A stretch of 32,980 nt of DNA from JBILVQ01 sp044370375. GTDB taxonomy: Bacteria > Bacteroidota > Bacteroidia > UBA4408. The DNA lies in the NCBI GenBank assembly GCA_044370375.1, contig JBILVQ010000005.1, positions 1 to 32,980 of the forward strand, written 5' to 3'. Below, one piece after another: positions 8,245 to 17,327 of the stretch. Position 1 is the stretch's first letter, and every line of letters starts with the position of its first letter. The position numbers and the translations under genes were made by a program. The notes beneath the pieces are model-generated. The model saw nothing but the letters and a program-made list of their open reading frames with translations. It had not been told where the DNA came from and ran no database searches.

Positions 8245-10485
8245 ATGGGGTACTACATGAATTTTCTTTCCCGGATAAAAAGCTCTTTGGTTCTTTTTTG
8301 CTTGCTATTTTTTGTTGCCGGCATAACCCAGGCACAGAATTTAACTTTGATCAGAGCCAATGAGCTATACAAACAATTTGCCTACAAAGAAGCATCGGAG
8401 TTGTATGAACAGGTTTTAAAGAAAAAACCTTCTGATGGAGTTGCCATGAAAAATTTGGGTCAATGCTATTGGAAGTTGAACGATATGGCGAATACCGAAA
8501 GATGGTATGCAAAGATTGTTGAGTTACCTACGGTTCAGCCGGAGGATTATATTTTTTATGCCATGAGTCTCGAGACCAATGGTAAGTTAACCGAGGCGAA
8601 AACATATTATGAAAAGTTTAAGCAAACAGCCAACATGGACAAGCGGGGAGAAAGGAAGTTGAAATCCTTTGAAATGATGCCCGAGTTTTTGGCCGATTCT
8701 GTTTATTACAAAGTTTCTCCTTTCCCTTATAATACTGCCGATAATGATTTCTCACCTACCTTCTACCAGGATGGTCTGGCTTTTGTCAGCAGTGGATTGT
8801 ATGATTCTTATGTGAAGTCGAAATCACCATGGACCGGAGAACCTTTTTTCGATTTGTTTTATTCCAGAGGGATTGCCTCCTCCGATACTTTATTTGTTGC
8901 ACCGGTACCACTTTCACCGGAAATCAATACCAAGTACCACGAAGGTCCCATCAGTTTGAACGAGGATGAAAACATGTTGCTTTTTTCGCGAAGCAGTTTT
9001 ATCAATGGTAAAGTTACTTTGGGTGCGGATAAGCAAAACCGTTTGGCCATTTATGCCGCTACAGATAAAATTCATGGTTGGAAGAAAATCAAATCATTGA
9101 ATATTAACAATTCGGATTATTCTGTTTGTCACCCGGCATTATCAGCAGATGGAAACACCTTGATTTTTGCGAGCGATATGCAGGGCGGTTTTGGAGGGAT
9201 GGATTTATATGTAAGCACCTACGAAGCGGGCAAATGGTCGGATCCGGAAAACCTTGGGGCCGTTGTTAATACAGAAGGAAATGAATTGTTTCCCTATTTA
9301 TACCGTGATTCCTTGTTGTACTTTGCCTCTAATGGGCGGCCCGGAATGGGTGGTTTAGATATTTATGCTGCTGAGTGGAAAGGAAAGAAAGCCAAAGAAG
9401 CCAACAATGTGGGTTACCCCATCAATACGCCCTACGATGATTTCGGTCTGATTTATAATGGCACCAAAAGAACTGGATTTTTCTCTTCTAATCGGCCGGG
9501 TGGTAGAGGTGGCGATGATATTTATCGTTTCAAAAACACCAAGCCCAATTACAAGTTGAAAATTTTCGCCTTCGATGAAGCCAGCAAAAATCCCATGAAA
9601 AAGTTATTGATAAAAATCATGGACAAGGAAGGTAAATTGAAGAAAGAAATACTGACCGATAGCCTTGGAAAAGCATCTTACGCCATCACCAAGGGCGAAA
9701 CGTATACCGTTATGTCGTCAGAAAAAAAATACTTCGATCAGGCCATGCCGGTTGAAACCAAGGAGATGGTTGGTTTTGACTTGATACTGGATTTACCCAT
9801 GTTCAAAGATGAAGGCTTTACCTTGGTGGGAACCATCAATGAGAGCGCAACAGGAGCACCGATGACAGATGTGAAAGTTGTGATTAAAGATCTTAGCAAG
9901 GACGCTATTGTCTTTGAAGGTAAAACTTCTGCTGCAGGGGAATTCATCAAATCTTTCAGCAACTATAGCATCAATCAAATCATGAAGATGGAGTTGAAGT
10001 TTGAAAAGGAAGGCTATATCAGTAAATCGCTGGCTTTTGAAAAAAAGCTCGAACGCTCGGGCGATATCAAGGTCAATGAAATCCTGGATTTGAAATTAGA
10101 AAAGGTTCAGTTGGGTCTTGATATTGGTAAAATTATTAACCTGAACACGATTTATTTCGATTTGGGTAAAGCAGATATCCGACCTGATGCCGCCATTGAA
10201 TTGGACAAAGTGGTGAAAGCCATGAACGATAATCCAAATTGGAAGGTAGAGGTTGGTTCGCACACCGATAGCAGGGGTGCTGCCAATGCGAATTTAACCC
10301 TGTCGGATAAACGCGCCAAGTCAACTGCCAAGTACATTATCTCTAAAGGAATAGACCAGTCCAGGATTACCGGCAAAGGCTATGGTGAAAAGAAAATCAT
10401 CAACAAGTGTAAAGATGGGGTAAAGTGTTCTGATGAAGAACATCAGCAAAACCGAAGAACAGAGTTTAAAATTGTAGGCATGTAA
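8245..10485 (+). CDS. PorE-like OmpA family protein (TPR, PD40 beta-propeller, CRD, OmpA)
   Basis: This 746-residue protein probably anchors a secretion or adhesion assembly to peptidoglycan. A signal peptide ends near AQA/Q; the ATG at 8245 or 8257 may be the start. Residues about 30-125 are TPR-like (LYKQFAYKEASELYEQVLKK). Residues about 155-430 form a PD40/WD40-like propeller with three clear blades: GGFGGMDLY, GRPGMGGLDIY and RPGGRGGDDIY. Two carboxypeptidase-regulatory-like Ig domains follow, and residues about 630-746 are an OmpA peptidoglycan-binding domain (TIYFDLGKADIRPDA, VEVGSHTDSRG, LSDKRAKSTAKYI). This domain order is that of T9SS PorE of Porphyromonas. Its position directly after the PorP/SprF gene supports a role beside that transport unit. 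Whether it is the general PorE or a cargo-dedicated paralogue cannot be decided here. Confidence 0.92.
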   Translation: MGYYMNFLSRIKSSLVLFCLLFFVAGITQAQNLTLIRANELYKQFAYKEASELYEQVLKKKPSDGVAMKNLGQCYWKLNDMANTERWYAKIVELPTVQPEDYIFYAMSLETNGKLTEAKTYYEKFKQTANMDKRGERKLKSFEMMPEFLADSVYYKVSPFPYNTADNDFSPTFYQDGLAFVSSGLYDSYVKSKSPWTGEPFFDLFYSRGIASSDTLFVAPVPLSPEINTKYHEGPISLNEDENMLLFSRSSFINGKVTLGADKQNRLAIYAATDKIHGWKKIKSLNINNSDYSVCHPALSADGNTLIFASDMQGGFGGMDLYVSTYEAGKWSDPENLGAVVNTEGNELFPYLYRDSLLYFASNGRPGMGGLDIYAAEWKGKKAKEANNVGYPINTPYDDFGLIYNGTKRTGFFSSNRPGGRGGDDIYRFKNTKPNYKLKIFAFDEASKNPMKKLLIKIMDKEGKLKKEILTDSLGKASYAITKGETYTVMSSEKKYFDQAMPVETKEMVGFDLILDLPMFKDEGFTLVGTINESATGAPMTDVKVVIKDLSKDAIVFEGKTSAAGEFIKSFSNYSINQIMKMELKFEKEGYISKSLAFEKKLERSGDIKVNEILDLKLEKVQLGLDIGKIINLNTIYFDLGKADIRPDAAIELDKVVKAMNDNPNWKVEVGSHTDSRGAANANLTLSDKRAKSTAKYIISKGIDQSRITGKGYGEKKIINKCKDGVKCSDEEHQQNRRTEFKIVGM

Positions 10486-10495
10486 GTTCATTTTT

Positions 10496-11371
10496 GTGCT
10501 GCAACAATACAAGAACTATTTTCTTCTTCACTTAACGGTTTTTATTTACGGGTTTACCGGAATTTTAGGCAAGCTAATTTCATTGCCGGCAGATAATTTG
10601 GTTTGGTATAGGCTTGTCATTGCGATACTATCCTTGCTGGTATTTTTGCTCTTTACGCAACGGCCGGTAATAGCACAACCTAAAGATATTCTTCGTTATG
10701 CAGGGGTAGGTTTTATCATTGCTTTGCATTGGGTTTTCTTTTATCGAAGTATTAAAGAAGGCTCAGTTTCGGTGGCGGTGGTTTGTTTGGCCGCCTCAAC
10801 TTTTTTTACCGCTATCATTGAACCTTTGCTTTTTAAACGCAAACTAAGAGTGTATGAACTCTTGGCAGGAGCGCTGATTTTTTTGGCTTTGTTTTATATG
10901 TTTTCGGAAGATAATATTCCAACAGCAGGCGTGACCGAAGGAATAATTTCTGCTTTTTTAGCCGCAATTTTTCCCGTATTGAATGGTTTGCTTACAAAAA
11001 ATCACGACCCCTTTCGTTTAACATTTTATGAATTAAGCGGTGGTTTAGTATTGCTATCTTTTTATTTTTTGTTTACCGGAGAATTCAGCAATAATTTCTG
11101 GGAGGTATCGCATGCTGACTGGAGGTGGTTGTTGGTGTTGGGAATAGTGTGTACTGCCTTTACCTTCGTCATCGGGGTGAAAATTATGCGTGAAATCAGT
11201 CCATTCACTGTAGTGTTGAGTATTAACCTCGAACCTGTTTATACCATTATTCTTGCTTATTTTATTTTTGCCGATGCAGAACGAATGTCGCTTAGGTTTT
11301 ACTCAGGAACGCTGTTGATTCTTCTTTGTATTGGCTTCAATGCCTATTTGAAAAAGCGCTTGAATAAGTGA
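10496..11371 (+). CDS. EamA-type DMT superfamily transporter
   Basis: This is a 291-residue inner-membrane protein with about ten hydrophobic helices arranged as two EamA halves, as in metabolite exporters of the drug/metabolite transporter superfamily. The first half runs from FIYGFTGILGKLI to LALFYMFS. The second runs from GIISAFLAAIFPVLNGL to the end, with the conserved NLEPVYTIILAYFIFAD segment in the ninth helix region and a basic tail (LKKRLNK). The start is a GTG at 10496, 10 bases after the preceding OmpA-family stop, so it may be transcribed with the T9SS genes, although a functional connection is not evident. The substrate is unknown; relatives move amino acids, nucleosides or other small metabolites. 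Confidence 0.88.
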   Translation: MLQQYKNYFLLHLTVFIYGFTGILGKLISLPADNLVWYRLVIAILSLLVFLLFTQRPVIAQPKDILRYAGVGFIIALHWVFFYRSIKEGSVSVAVVCLAASTFFTAIIEPLLFKRKLRVYELLAGALIFLALFYMFSEDNIPTAGVTEGIISAFLAAIFPVLNGLLTKNHDPFRLTFYELSGGLVLLSFYFLFTGEFSNNFWEVSHADWRWLLVLGIVCTAFTFVIGVKIMREISPFTVVLSINLEPVYTIILAYFIFADAERMSLRFYSGTLLILLCIGFNAYLKKRLNK

Positions 11372-11498
11372 GCAGCTGAGGCATCAACTTCTGAATTTCA
11401 ATAGGCACGGGTCTTAGGAATGGATTTTACGCAGCGAAAATCACCGGAAAAGTACTTTATCCCAATGCTGTCAACATGATTTTCTGTTTTTAGTTTTC

Positions 11499-11708
11499 CT
11501 AGTTATTCGTCCCCTCCGTTTTTTCTTCTGCGTTTTTCATTCCCTCTTCAAGGGTTCTTAATTTATTTCTGCAAAACTGAAGCAATTCGGCTGCTTCCTC
11601 AAGTGTTTTTGGAAGTTTTTCCAGCGGAACTTTCTGGCTTTCTAAATCCGCAGCAATTTTTTTTAGTTGCTCGAGTGCCGATGAATAGTCGAGTGTTTTT
11701 TTTGCCAT
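11499..11708 (-). CDS. xseB: Exodeoxyribonuclease VII small subunit
   Basis: This is the small subunit of exonuclease VII, which degrades single-stranded DNA from either end and also acts in mismatch-related and topoisomerase-adduct processing. The 69-residue product shows the XseB pattern: DYSSALEQLKKIAADLES, then PLEKLPKTLEEAAELLQFCRNKL, then LEEGMKNAEE. Its length is usual for the family. It starts 12 bases downstream of xseA on the same strand and is the last gene of the minus operon, converging on the EamA gene. Confidence 0.95.
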   Translation of the reverse strand: MAKKTLDYSSALEQLKKIAADLESQKVPLEKLPKTLEEAAELLQFCRNKLRTLEEGMKNAEEKTEGTNN

Positions 11709-11720
11709 AAACTTTTGTTT

Positions 11721-12920
11721 TTAATTTTCTATCAAAGCTGTTTTTTTTCCATCTTTCAGATTGATTTGAATGCTGTCTCCTTTCTTTAAATCATCAATTC
11801 CCGAAACAATGATTCCGTTCTTTTCAATCAGGGCATATCCTCTTTCCAGCATTATTCTTGGGTCAGCAATTTTCAGTTGATGGCCGATCCTGTCTAAACG
11901 GTTCTTTTCCTCCAACAGCATTACTTTGCTTTGCATGTTAATCCTGTAGTTCAGGTCGTTGAGGTTTTTCTGCGCATAAGCGAAAATTTCCTGAACAGAT
12001 TCATTGATTTTTTGGAAATAATGGAGAATTTCCATTTCAAATGCTTCATTATGTTCAATGATTTGCGCAGCTGCTTTTGTGGGTGTTTTTACACTCAATC
12101 TGGCCAGGAAATCGCATAAACTTTTATTCCGCTCATGCCCTATTCCGCAAATGACAGGATTAGGACATTGTACTAAAGAAAGTACTACTTCAAAACTATC
12201 AAAAACATCAAGGTCATGACTTGATCCTCCGCCTCTTGCAAGCACAACCACATCGAAACTTTCTTCCGAAACCATTTCAAAGGCAGCGCTGATTTGTCCG
12301 GCAGCCAAATTTCCCTGGATGGTTACAGGAAAGAATTCTACTTCAAAGCGATAGCCTCGGTTGTTGTGATGCAACTCATGCAAGAAATCGCGCATTCCGT
12401 CTGAATCAGGTGCGCTAATGAGTGCAAGTCGTTTAATGACAGCCGGAAACTCCAATTCCTGGTTGTAGGAAATGGCTTGTCCGTTTTCAAATCGAATTAA
12501 TTCAGGATACTCCAACAACAATTTTTGCAGCACTTCTTGTTTCCTGAGTTCTATTTTTCCCAAGGTAAAGGAGGGGTCAATTTCATGAACAATCAGTTTC
12601 AATCCGTACACAGCATGATAATCAACACTCACCCGAAGCAATACCTCTAAATTTCGATTGAACCCCATTCCTGTGGCTTTTTCGAATGCTTCTATTGTGT
12701 GGTAATCCTGTCGCCAAACAACAGCTTCCATTTTAGCGAGGGTCTGATTACCTTTTTTTTCGCACAAAGAAAGGAAGCAATAGCCCCGGTCGGGATAATT
12801 TTTAACATCGGTGGTTTCTGCCAATACCCAATATTGCTTTTCGGCAAAACTTTCTTCTATGAATAAATGCAGGTATTGGCTCAGTTCTGCCAGCCGCACG
12901 AATTTTTTTTGACCGCTCAT
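11721..12920 (-). CDS. xseA: Exodeoxyribonuclease VII large subunit
   Basis: This is the catalytic large subunit of exonuclease VII, 399 residues. An N-terminal OB-fold (residues about 1-105; VRLAELSQYLHLFIEESF, YWVLAETTDVKNYPDRGYCFLSL) binds single-stranded DNA. The catalytic domain carries the family motifs ARGGGSSHDLDVFDS and CGIGHERNKSLCDFLA, with VKTPTKAAAQI after them, and a coiled-coil C-terminal segment carries the subunit contacts. The usual GHExD is GHERN here, so the acidic residue normally found in that motif is replaced by Asn; the later DF is kept. The start overlaps the stop of the upstream membrane protein gene by 4 bases (ATGA), which implies translational coupling. Confidence 0.95.
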   Translation of the reverse strand: MSGQKKFVRLAELSQYLHLFIEESFAEKQYWVLAETTDVKNYPDRGYCFLSLCEKKGNQTLAKMEAVVWRQDYHTIEAFEKATGMGFNRNLEVLLRVSVDYHAVYGLKLIVHEIDPSFTLGKIELRKQEVLQKLLLEYPELIRFENGQAISYNQELEFPAVIKRLALISAPDSDGMRDFLHELHHNNRGYRFEVEFFPVTIQGNLAAGQISAAFEMVSEESFDVVVLARGGGSSHDLDVFDSFEVVLSLVQCPNPVICGIGHERNKSLCDFLARLSVKTPTKAAAQIIEHNEAFEMEILHYFQKINESVQEIFAYAQKNLNDLNYRINMQSKVMLLEEKNRLDRIGHQLKIADPRIMLERGYALIEKNGIIVSGIDDLKKGDSIQINLKDGKKTALIEN

Positions 12921-14341
12921 GGTTGCACCTTCTCAATCATATACACTTCAAAACTTCCATCCCAAATAGGTTCGCGAAAGTATTTGATTAGTTTCATGGA
13001 AGGATGCTTTAAAAACAAATCTAAAGGTCGCCCGGATTCCTTGCCGAAATGACTATCCCAAATAATGATATCTCCTTTTTTCAATGTGCTTACCGGATCT
13101 TGTTTGTCGCAACCATCAATGTTAATGTGCTCTTCCTGATTATAATAATCTACATCAAGAATGGTTGTCAATAGCGGAAAACCAAAAACAAACCTTCGGT
13201 CATTCAGCTTATTTTCATCCACAAATTCTCCCGTTTTAATCAATGTTTTATGAAATGCATCCGGTTCTATGGGAGGATGATTGAGTTTAATGGGGTGGTA
13301 AACATGCCACGCCATTAGCAATAGCACCATGCCTGATTTTATTTTTTCTGGCAACTTCAATGCTAAAAGGGCCTGAGCACCGGCAGCGGCAACGATAGCA
13401 GCCATCGGACTTACCGCTGCAAGTACACGAAGTAAACCCAGCGAACCTACTATGCCTTTCCACCAAAAAATACTATGTGCAATGTAATAGGTGAGAAATG
13501 ATCCTAACACCAGAATAAACATCATTGGCAAATATTCTCTTTGCTCTTTGTTGAATATTTTTACCAGAAGTGCCACCAATCCAACCAACCACAGAATTGC
13601 CATCGCGTATCCAAAAATAATTTCTGTATTGACGATAAAATGATTGAGCGGCCCACTTCCATAAAGTTCTTTGGCCCCTTTATAAGGATTGTTGGCAAAC
13701 ACCCAAAAAAGATTTTTAAATACAAAGCTTCCTGCTATGCTATAGGCAAGTGTTCCAAAGCTGAGCCATAAACCACTCAACCATTCTCTTTTTGTTAGGG
13801 CATACAAATAAAAGACCGGCAACAGCAAGAATCCTTCGGTGCGTACAAAAGGTAAAAACGATAACAGCAGACTTGCCCATGTATATTTTTTTTCAAGAAA
13901 GAGGTAAACGCCTGTAGTTAGAACCAAGGCAAACAATGGTTCGGTAAGGCCTGCAAAGCCGGTACCAAAAAGGATTGGCGTAAACAAGGTTAAAAGAAAA
14001 GGAATGGAATTTTGAATACCCAAAACCTTTTTGCAAATGCGCATTACGAAAAATGCACTGAGTACAATACAAAATCCATTGAACATACAAACCCCTGTAT
14101 ACCCTAATTGACAGAAGCCGGTCGACAAAAGGGTAAAAAATGGTTTTCCCCAGTGGTCGAAAAACAAGTAAGTATGTTCAGGTGCCGATTTCGCAATGAT
14201 GTAATGCATTACACCATCACCGGTATCTGTGGTGCCTTTTGAAAACAATATCAGCAACAGGTATATCAAACCTGAGGCCAGCGGCAAATAGCCATCTAAC
14301 CGGGTTAAAAAATTTTTACCTCCGAAATCTGTTGCCGACAT
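12917..14341 (-). CDS. Multi-spanning membrane protein, GT-C glycosyltransferase-like
   Basis: This 474-residue protein has roughly 9-11 transmembrane helices and a soluble C-terminal domain (residues about 360-474). After the first helix, the loop GTTDTGDGVMHYIIAKSAPEH has acidic residues where GT-C enzymes, which use polyprenyl-phosphate sugars, keep their catalytic Asp. LTEPLFALVLTTGVYLFL and FVRTEGFLLLPVFYLYA in later helices are also typical of this group, for example GT39/GT87 and ArnT-like proteins. The acceptor and sugar are unknown. It lies between a lipoprotein gene (4 bases upstream) and xseA (4-base overlap). The family call rests on topology and these motifs and is therefore moderate. 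Confidence 0.65.
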   Translation of the reverse strand: MSATDFGGKNFLTRLDGYLPLASGLIYLLLILFSKGTTDTGDGVMHYIIAKSAPEHTYLFFDHWGKPFFTLLSTGFCQLGYTGVCMFNGFCIVLSAFFVMRICKKVLGIQNSIPFLLTLFTPILFGTGFAGLTEPLFALVLTTGVYLFLEKKYTWASLLLSFLPFVRTEGFLLLPVFYLYALTKREWLSGLWLSFGTLAYSIAGSFVFKNLFWVFANNPYKGAKELYGSGPLNHFIVNTEIIFGYAMAILWLVGLVALLVKIFNKEQREYLPMMFILVLGSFLTYYIAHSIFWWKGIVGSLGLLRVLAAVSPMAAIVAAAGAQALLALKLPEKIKSGMVLLLMAWHVYHPIKLNHPPIEPDAFHKTLIKTGEFVDENKLNDRRFVFGFPLLTTILDVDYYNQEEHINIDGCDKQDPVSTLKKGDIIIWDSHFGKESGRPLDLFLKHPSMKLIKYFREPIWDGSFEVYMIEKVQP

Positions 14342-14345
14342 TTTT

Positions 14346-14879
14346 TTATTGAAGTCCTTCTACCGAAAAATCATCAATCATTATTTTCCCTTTTCCCGTA
14401 TTCCAGAAATAACATTTTATCCATGCCTTAGGATCTGCATTCTTAATCGGGTAATTGGTATTTATTTCAATCCATTTGTTGTTTTCGGTAATCAGGGGCA
14501 AAACATCCATGATTTGGTATTCAATAATGGTATCCGGTTTTTCTATGGATACAACCAGTCCGAAAGATTTCGGAATATCCGGACATTTTACCATTGCCTT
14601 TACTTTGATGTTTTTGGGTGGTCCGGCTGCAAAAGCGGAAAGGTCTTTCTGAAATGTAACGGAATACTCCTGGTTGGTATCCAGAAAACATACATTTCTG
14701 CCCGAGAAGGCTCCTTCCATTTCTTTTACTTTATCCATGTTCATCCATTCACTTGGAGGATCGAAGGTAATTTGATAGATGTCCTGTTTGTTTTCATAGT
14801 CCTTTCTTTTGCAAGAAGAGCATAGGCCCAAAAGGATGGCAAGGCCTACCATGGTGAGGTGGGTAATTGGTCTTTTCAT
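14346..14879 (-). CDS. Lipoprotein of unknown function
   Basis: This 177-residue predicted lipoprotein has an N-terminal hydrophobic stretch VGLAILLGLCSSC in which the last Cys fits a lipobox. The mature part is rich in beta strands and polar residues. Pairs such as WIEINTNYPIKNADPKAWIKCYFWNTGKGKIMIDDFSV resemble the ligand-binding face of jelly-roll or carbohydrate-binding modules, but no family is recognised with certainty. The gene starts within the last 4 bases of the ABC ATPase gene and stops 4 bases before the GT-C-like gene, so it is coexpressed with both. A partner role for the neighbouring glycosyltransferase-like protein is only a guess. Confidence 0.75.
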   Translation of the reverse strand: MKRPITHLTMVGLAILLGLCSSCKRKDYENKQDIYQITFDPPSEWMNMDKVKEMEGAFSGRNVCFLDTNQEYSVTFQKDLSAFAAGPPKNIKVKAMVKCPDIPKSFGLVVSIEKPDTIIEYQIMDVLPLITENNKWIEINTNYPIKNADPKAWIKCYFWNTGKGKIMIDDFSVEGLQ

Positions 14880-16576
14880 GGTTTAAATGTAAATTTTTTC
14901 CCCGGAATGGCATTAATTAATTCACGGGTGTAGTTTTCTTGTGGATGGTTAAATACGTTTTCGGCCAATCCGCTTTCCACAATCTCTCCTTTTTTCATCA
15001 CGTAAACATGGTCGCAAAAATATTTAACTACCGATAAATCGTGGGATATAAAAAGATAGGTGAAACCAAATTGGTCCTTTAAATCGTTCAGTAAGTTCAG
15101 AATTTGGGCCTGAATGGAAACATCCAGGGCAGCCACCGATTCATCGCAAATGATGAGCTCGGGTTCAACCGATAAGGCTCTGGCAATTACAATTCTTTGT
15201 CGCTGCCCTCCGCTAAATTCATGCGGATAGCGTTTATAATGGCTTTCATTCAGGCCAACTTGTTGCAATAATTGTTTTACCCTTTCTTTTCTGGCAGCAG
15301 CATTCATGGCAGGGAAGTGAACCAGCAAGGGCTCTTCAATGGCTTCTCCAATGCGGATCAAAGGATTCAAAGAGGAGAAAGGGTCTTGAAAAATAAGTTG
15401 AATGTTTTTGCTATAAACTTTTCGCTCCCTTCCGTTAAGACTTAACAAATCGCGTCCCTTGTAAAAAATTTCTCCTTCCCTAACACTGTTGAGCCCGATG
15501 ATGGATCGCCCCAAGGTGCTTTTTCCACATCCGGATTCTCCAACCAGTCCTACCGATTCTCCTTTCTGTATGCCAATGCTGATATTTTTTAATGCATGAA
15601 ATTCGCTGTGTGCAGCGTTTTTATAATAGACTTGAATATTCTTTACTTCAAGTAATTTTTCATTGCCTGCTTCCGAAAAGGATTTGTACTGATTTACTTC
15701 CTTTTCACGGGAAGGATTTTCTCCCTGCATAAAACTGGCCACGGTCATTAAGCGATGTGGCTTTGCATTCAGGGGTGGCTTGCAGGCTATTAAACCTTTG
15801 GTATAGGCGTGCTGCGGATTTTGAAGCAGTTCTTCAGTTTTTCCTTGCTCTACAATTTCTCCTTTCAGCATAACAGCCGTGTGATGGGCTATTTCTGCAA
15901 TCACTCCCAAATCATGCGAAATAAATAGCATCGATAAACCCATTTCTTCTTGTAATCCTTTGAGTAAAGTTAAAATGGATCGCTGCACCGTTACGTCCAA
16001 CGCAGTAGTAGGTTCATCTGCAATGATCAGTGATGGTGCTGCAACAATGGCCATGGCAATCACAATCCTTTGTCTTTGTCCGCCCGAAAGTTCATGCGGC
16101 CATGCATCAAAAGCCTTTTGCGGATCGGGTAATTTTACGGCATCAAAAATGCCCAATACTTTTTCACGCGCCTGTTTTTTTGGGATACTTTCATGTGCAC
16201 TCAATACTTCTGCCACCTGCTCTCCGCAACGCATGACCGGATTGAGGGCCGACATGGGTTCCTGAAAAACCATCGAAATATTACTTCCCCTTAATGGAGC
16301 AAAGGAGGAGGAGGATAACTGCGTTAAGGAAATTATTTCTCCGCTTTTTTTTCTGAAAAGAATTTCTCCTTCTTGTTTTAAATTTTTGATGGGAGGAAGC
16401 AAACCCATAATGGACAAGGAGGTAAGCGATTTTCCTGATCCCGACTCACCAACCAATCCTAGGGTCTTGCCTTTTTCTATGCTAAGGTTTAAGCCATTTA
16501 AGGCCGTAATCCTTTGTTGGCCGGTGTCAAAGGAGAGGGAGTAATTGCGAAGTTCCAGGACCGTATTTTCTTTCAT
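14876..16576 (-). CDS. Fused oligopeptide ABC transporter ATPase (DppD-DppF/YejF type)
   Basis: This 566-residue protein has two complete ABC ATPase domains in one chain and energises import of oligopeptides or similar solutes at the inner membrane. Domain 1 has Walker A GESGSGKS (residues 43-50), signature LSGGQRQR and Walker B LIIADEPTTALDV. Domain 2 has GESGCGKS, FSGGQRQR and LIICDESVAALDV; here Ser replaces the usual Pro-Thr after the catalytic Glu. Each domain ends in the oligopeptide-type C-terminal extension (MLKGEIVEQG...NPQHAYTKGLIACKP and NHPQENYTRELINAIP). No permease or binding-protein gene is adjacent, so its membrane partners must be encoded elsewhere. It overlaps its upstream and downstream neighbours by 4 bases each. 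Confidence 0.92.
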   Translation of the reverse strand: MKENTVLELRNYSLSFDTGQQRITALNGLNLSIEKGKTLGLVGESGSGKSLTSLSIMGLLPPIKNLKQEGEILFRKKSGEIISLTQLSSSSFAPLRGSNISMVFQEPMSALNPVMRCGEQVAEVLSAHESIPKKQAREKVLGIFDAVKLPDPQKAFDAWPHELSGGQRQRIVIAMAIVAAPSLIIADEPTTALDVTVQRSILTLLKGLQEEMGLSMLFISHDLGVIAEIAHHTAVMLKGEIVEQGKTEELLQNPQHAYTKGLIACKPPLNAKPHRLMTVASFMQGENPSREKEVNQYKSFSEAGNEKLLEVKNIQVYYKNAAHSEFHALKNISIGIQKGESVGLVGESGCGKSTLGRSIIGLNSVREGEIFYKGRDLLSLNGRERKVYSKNIQLIFQDPFSSLNPLIRIGEAIEEPLLVHFPAMNAAARKERVKQLLQQVGLNESHYKRYPHEFSGGQRQRIVIARALSVEPELIICDESVAALDVSIQAQILNLLNDLKDQFGFTYLFISHDLSVVKYFCDHVYVMKKGEIVESGLAENVFNHPQENYTRELINAIPGKKFTFKP

Positions 16577-17292
16577 GAATCCAGACTGATTTGTGTGTTC
16601 ATTGGGCTGGAAACACCTTTCATTTTCAGGAACAAACGAATGAGTGTGACAATATCTTTAGCACAATATTGAGCAATGCGCTCCAAATTTTTTTCCTGCC
16701 AATACACCATGCCCACCTGACTCCCGTCAATATCATCTTTGGGCGTTGGAATCCCAAATACATGGGCCAATAATTCCAAAGAGGTGTAATTCTTGTAGTC
16801 GCCAAACTTCCATAGTTCCATCGTATCGAGCCAGTTTACCTCCCAGGGCTTTTTACCTGCCGCATCCAAGATAGCAGGAATTTCAAGTCCGTTGATGAGG
16901 ATCCTTCGTGCAATGTAAGGGAAATCAAACTCTTTGCCATTGTGGGCACACAAATAGGGGTAACGACCTTGTTGCTGCGTAAGTACTTTGATGAATTGTT
17001 CCAGCAAGGTTTTTTCATCATGACCGCGCAAACATTTTACATGCATGGTCTTTTCTCCGTTTTTTTCTATGATCACTCCCATCCCGATGCAGATTATTTT
17101 GCCGAATTCTGCATAAATGGCCGCTCGTGGATAGAGTTTTTCAGCGGTGTCTTCTTCTGATTTTTTTAAAAACTGCGATTTTTTTGTCCAAAGGTATTGT
17201 TCTGTTTCATCAAGGATTTCAAAATTTTCTTTTTGAGAAACGGTTTCAATGTCAATAAAAAAAACCTGTTCAGGCTGAATGTTGTTTAGCAT
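16573..17292 (-). CDS. PolB-like 3'-5' exonuclease (DEDDy, DNA_pol_B_exo2 family)
   Basis: This is a 239-residue predicted 3'-5' exonuclease related to the proofreading domain of family B DNA polymerases, without a polymerase. DEDDy catalytic residues are visible: FFIDIETV (D14, E16) in motif I, AHNGKEFDFPYIARR in motif II, and YCAKD (Y209, D213) in motif III. The length matches the stand-alone family. It is the first gene of the operon that ends with the exonuclease VII genes, so two nuclease activities share a transcript unit. A -7-like element (minus strand TATATTTG) lies just upstream. The start ATG at 17292 is well placed relative to it. Confidence 0.88.
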   Translation of the reverse strand: MLNNIQPEQVFFIDIETVSQKENFEILDETEQYLWTKKSQFLKKSEEDTAEKLYPRAAIYAEFGKIICIGMGVIIEKNGEKTMHVKCLRGHDEKTLLEQFIKVLTQQQGRYPYLCAHNGKEFDFPYIARRILINGLEIPAILDAAGKKPWEVNWLDTMELWKFGDYKNYTSLELLAHVFGIPTPKDDIDGSQVGMVYWQEKNLERIAQYCAKDIVTLIRLFLKMKGVSSPMNTQISLDS

Positions 17293-17318
17293 AAATAATA
17301 TGGTTTAAAATGATGGCA

Positions 17319-17326
17319 CAAATATA
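17319..17326 (-). promoter_or_regulatory. Bacteroidota -7 promoter element (TATATTTG)
   Basis: Read on the minus strand the sequence is TATATTTG, an exact match to the TAnnTTTG -7 consensus of Bacteroidota. It ends 26 bases before the start of the exonuclease gene at 17292, in the 35-base gap after the preceding operon. No convincing TTG -33 box is found at the usual spacing, so this is tentative. Confidence 0.4.
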
Positions 17327-17327
17327 A

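Noticed and set aside
11423..11484. Inverted repeat GAAAATCA ... TGATTTTC between the convergent EamA and xseB genes
   Set aside because: The arms are 8 bases but separated by 33 bases and A/T-rich; this could act as a terminator but is too weak to annotate.
14349..14825. 158-residue plus-strand frame
   Set aside because: It lies opposite the lipoprotein gene, which has a lipobox signal and 4-base coupling to both neighbours; the plus frame has no such support.
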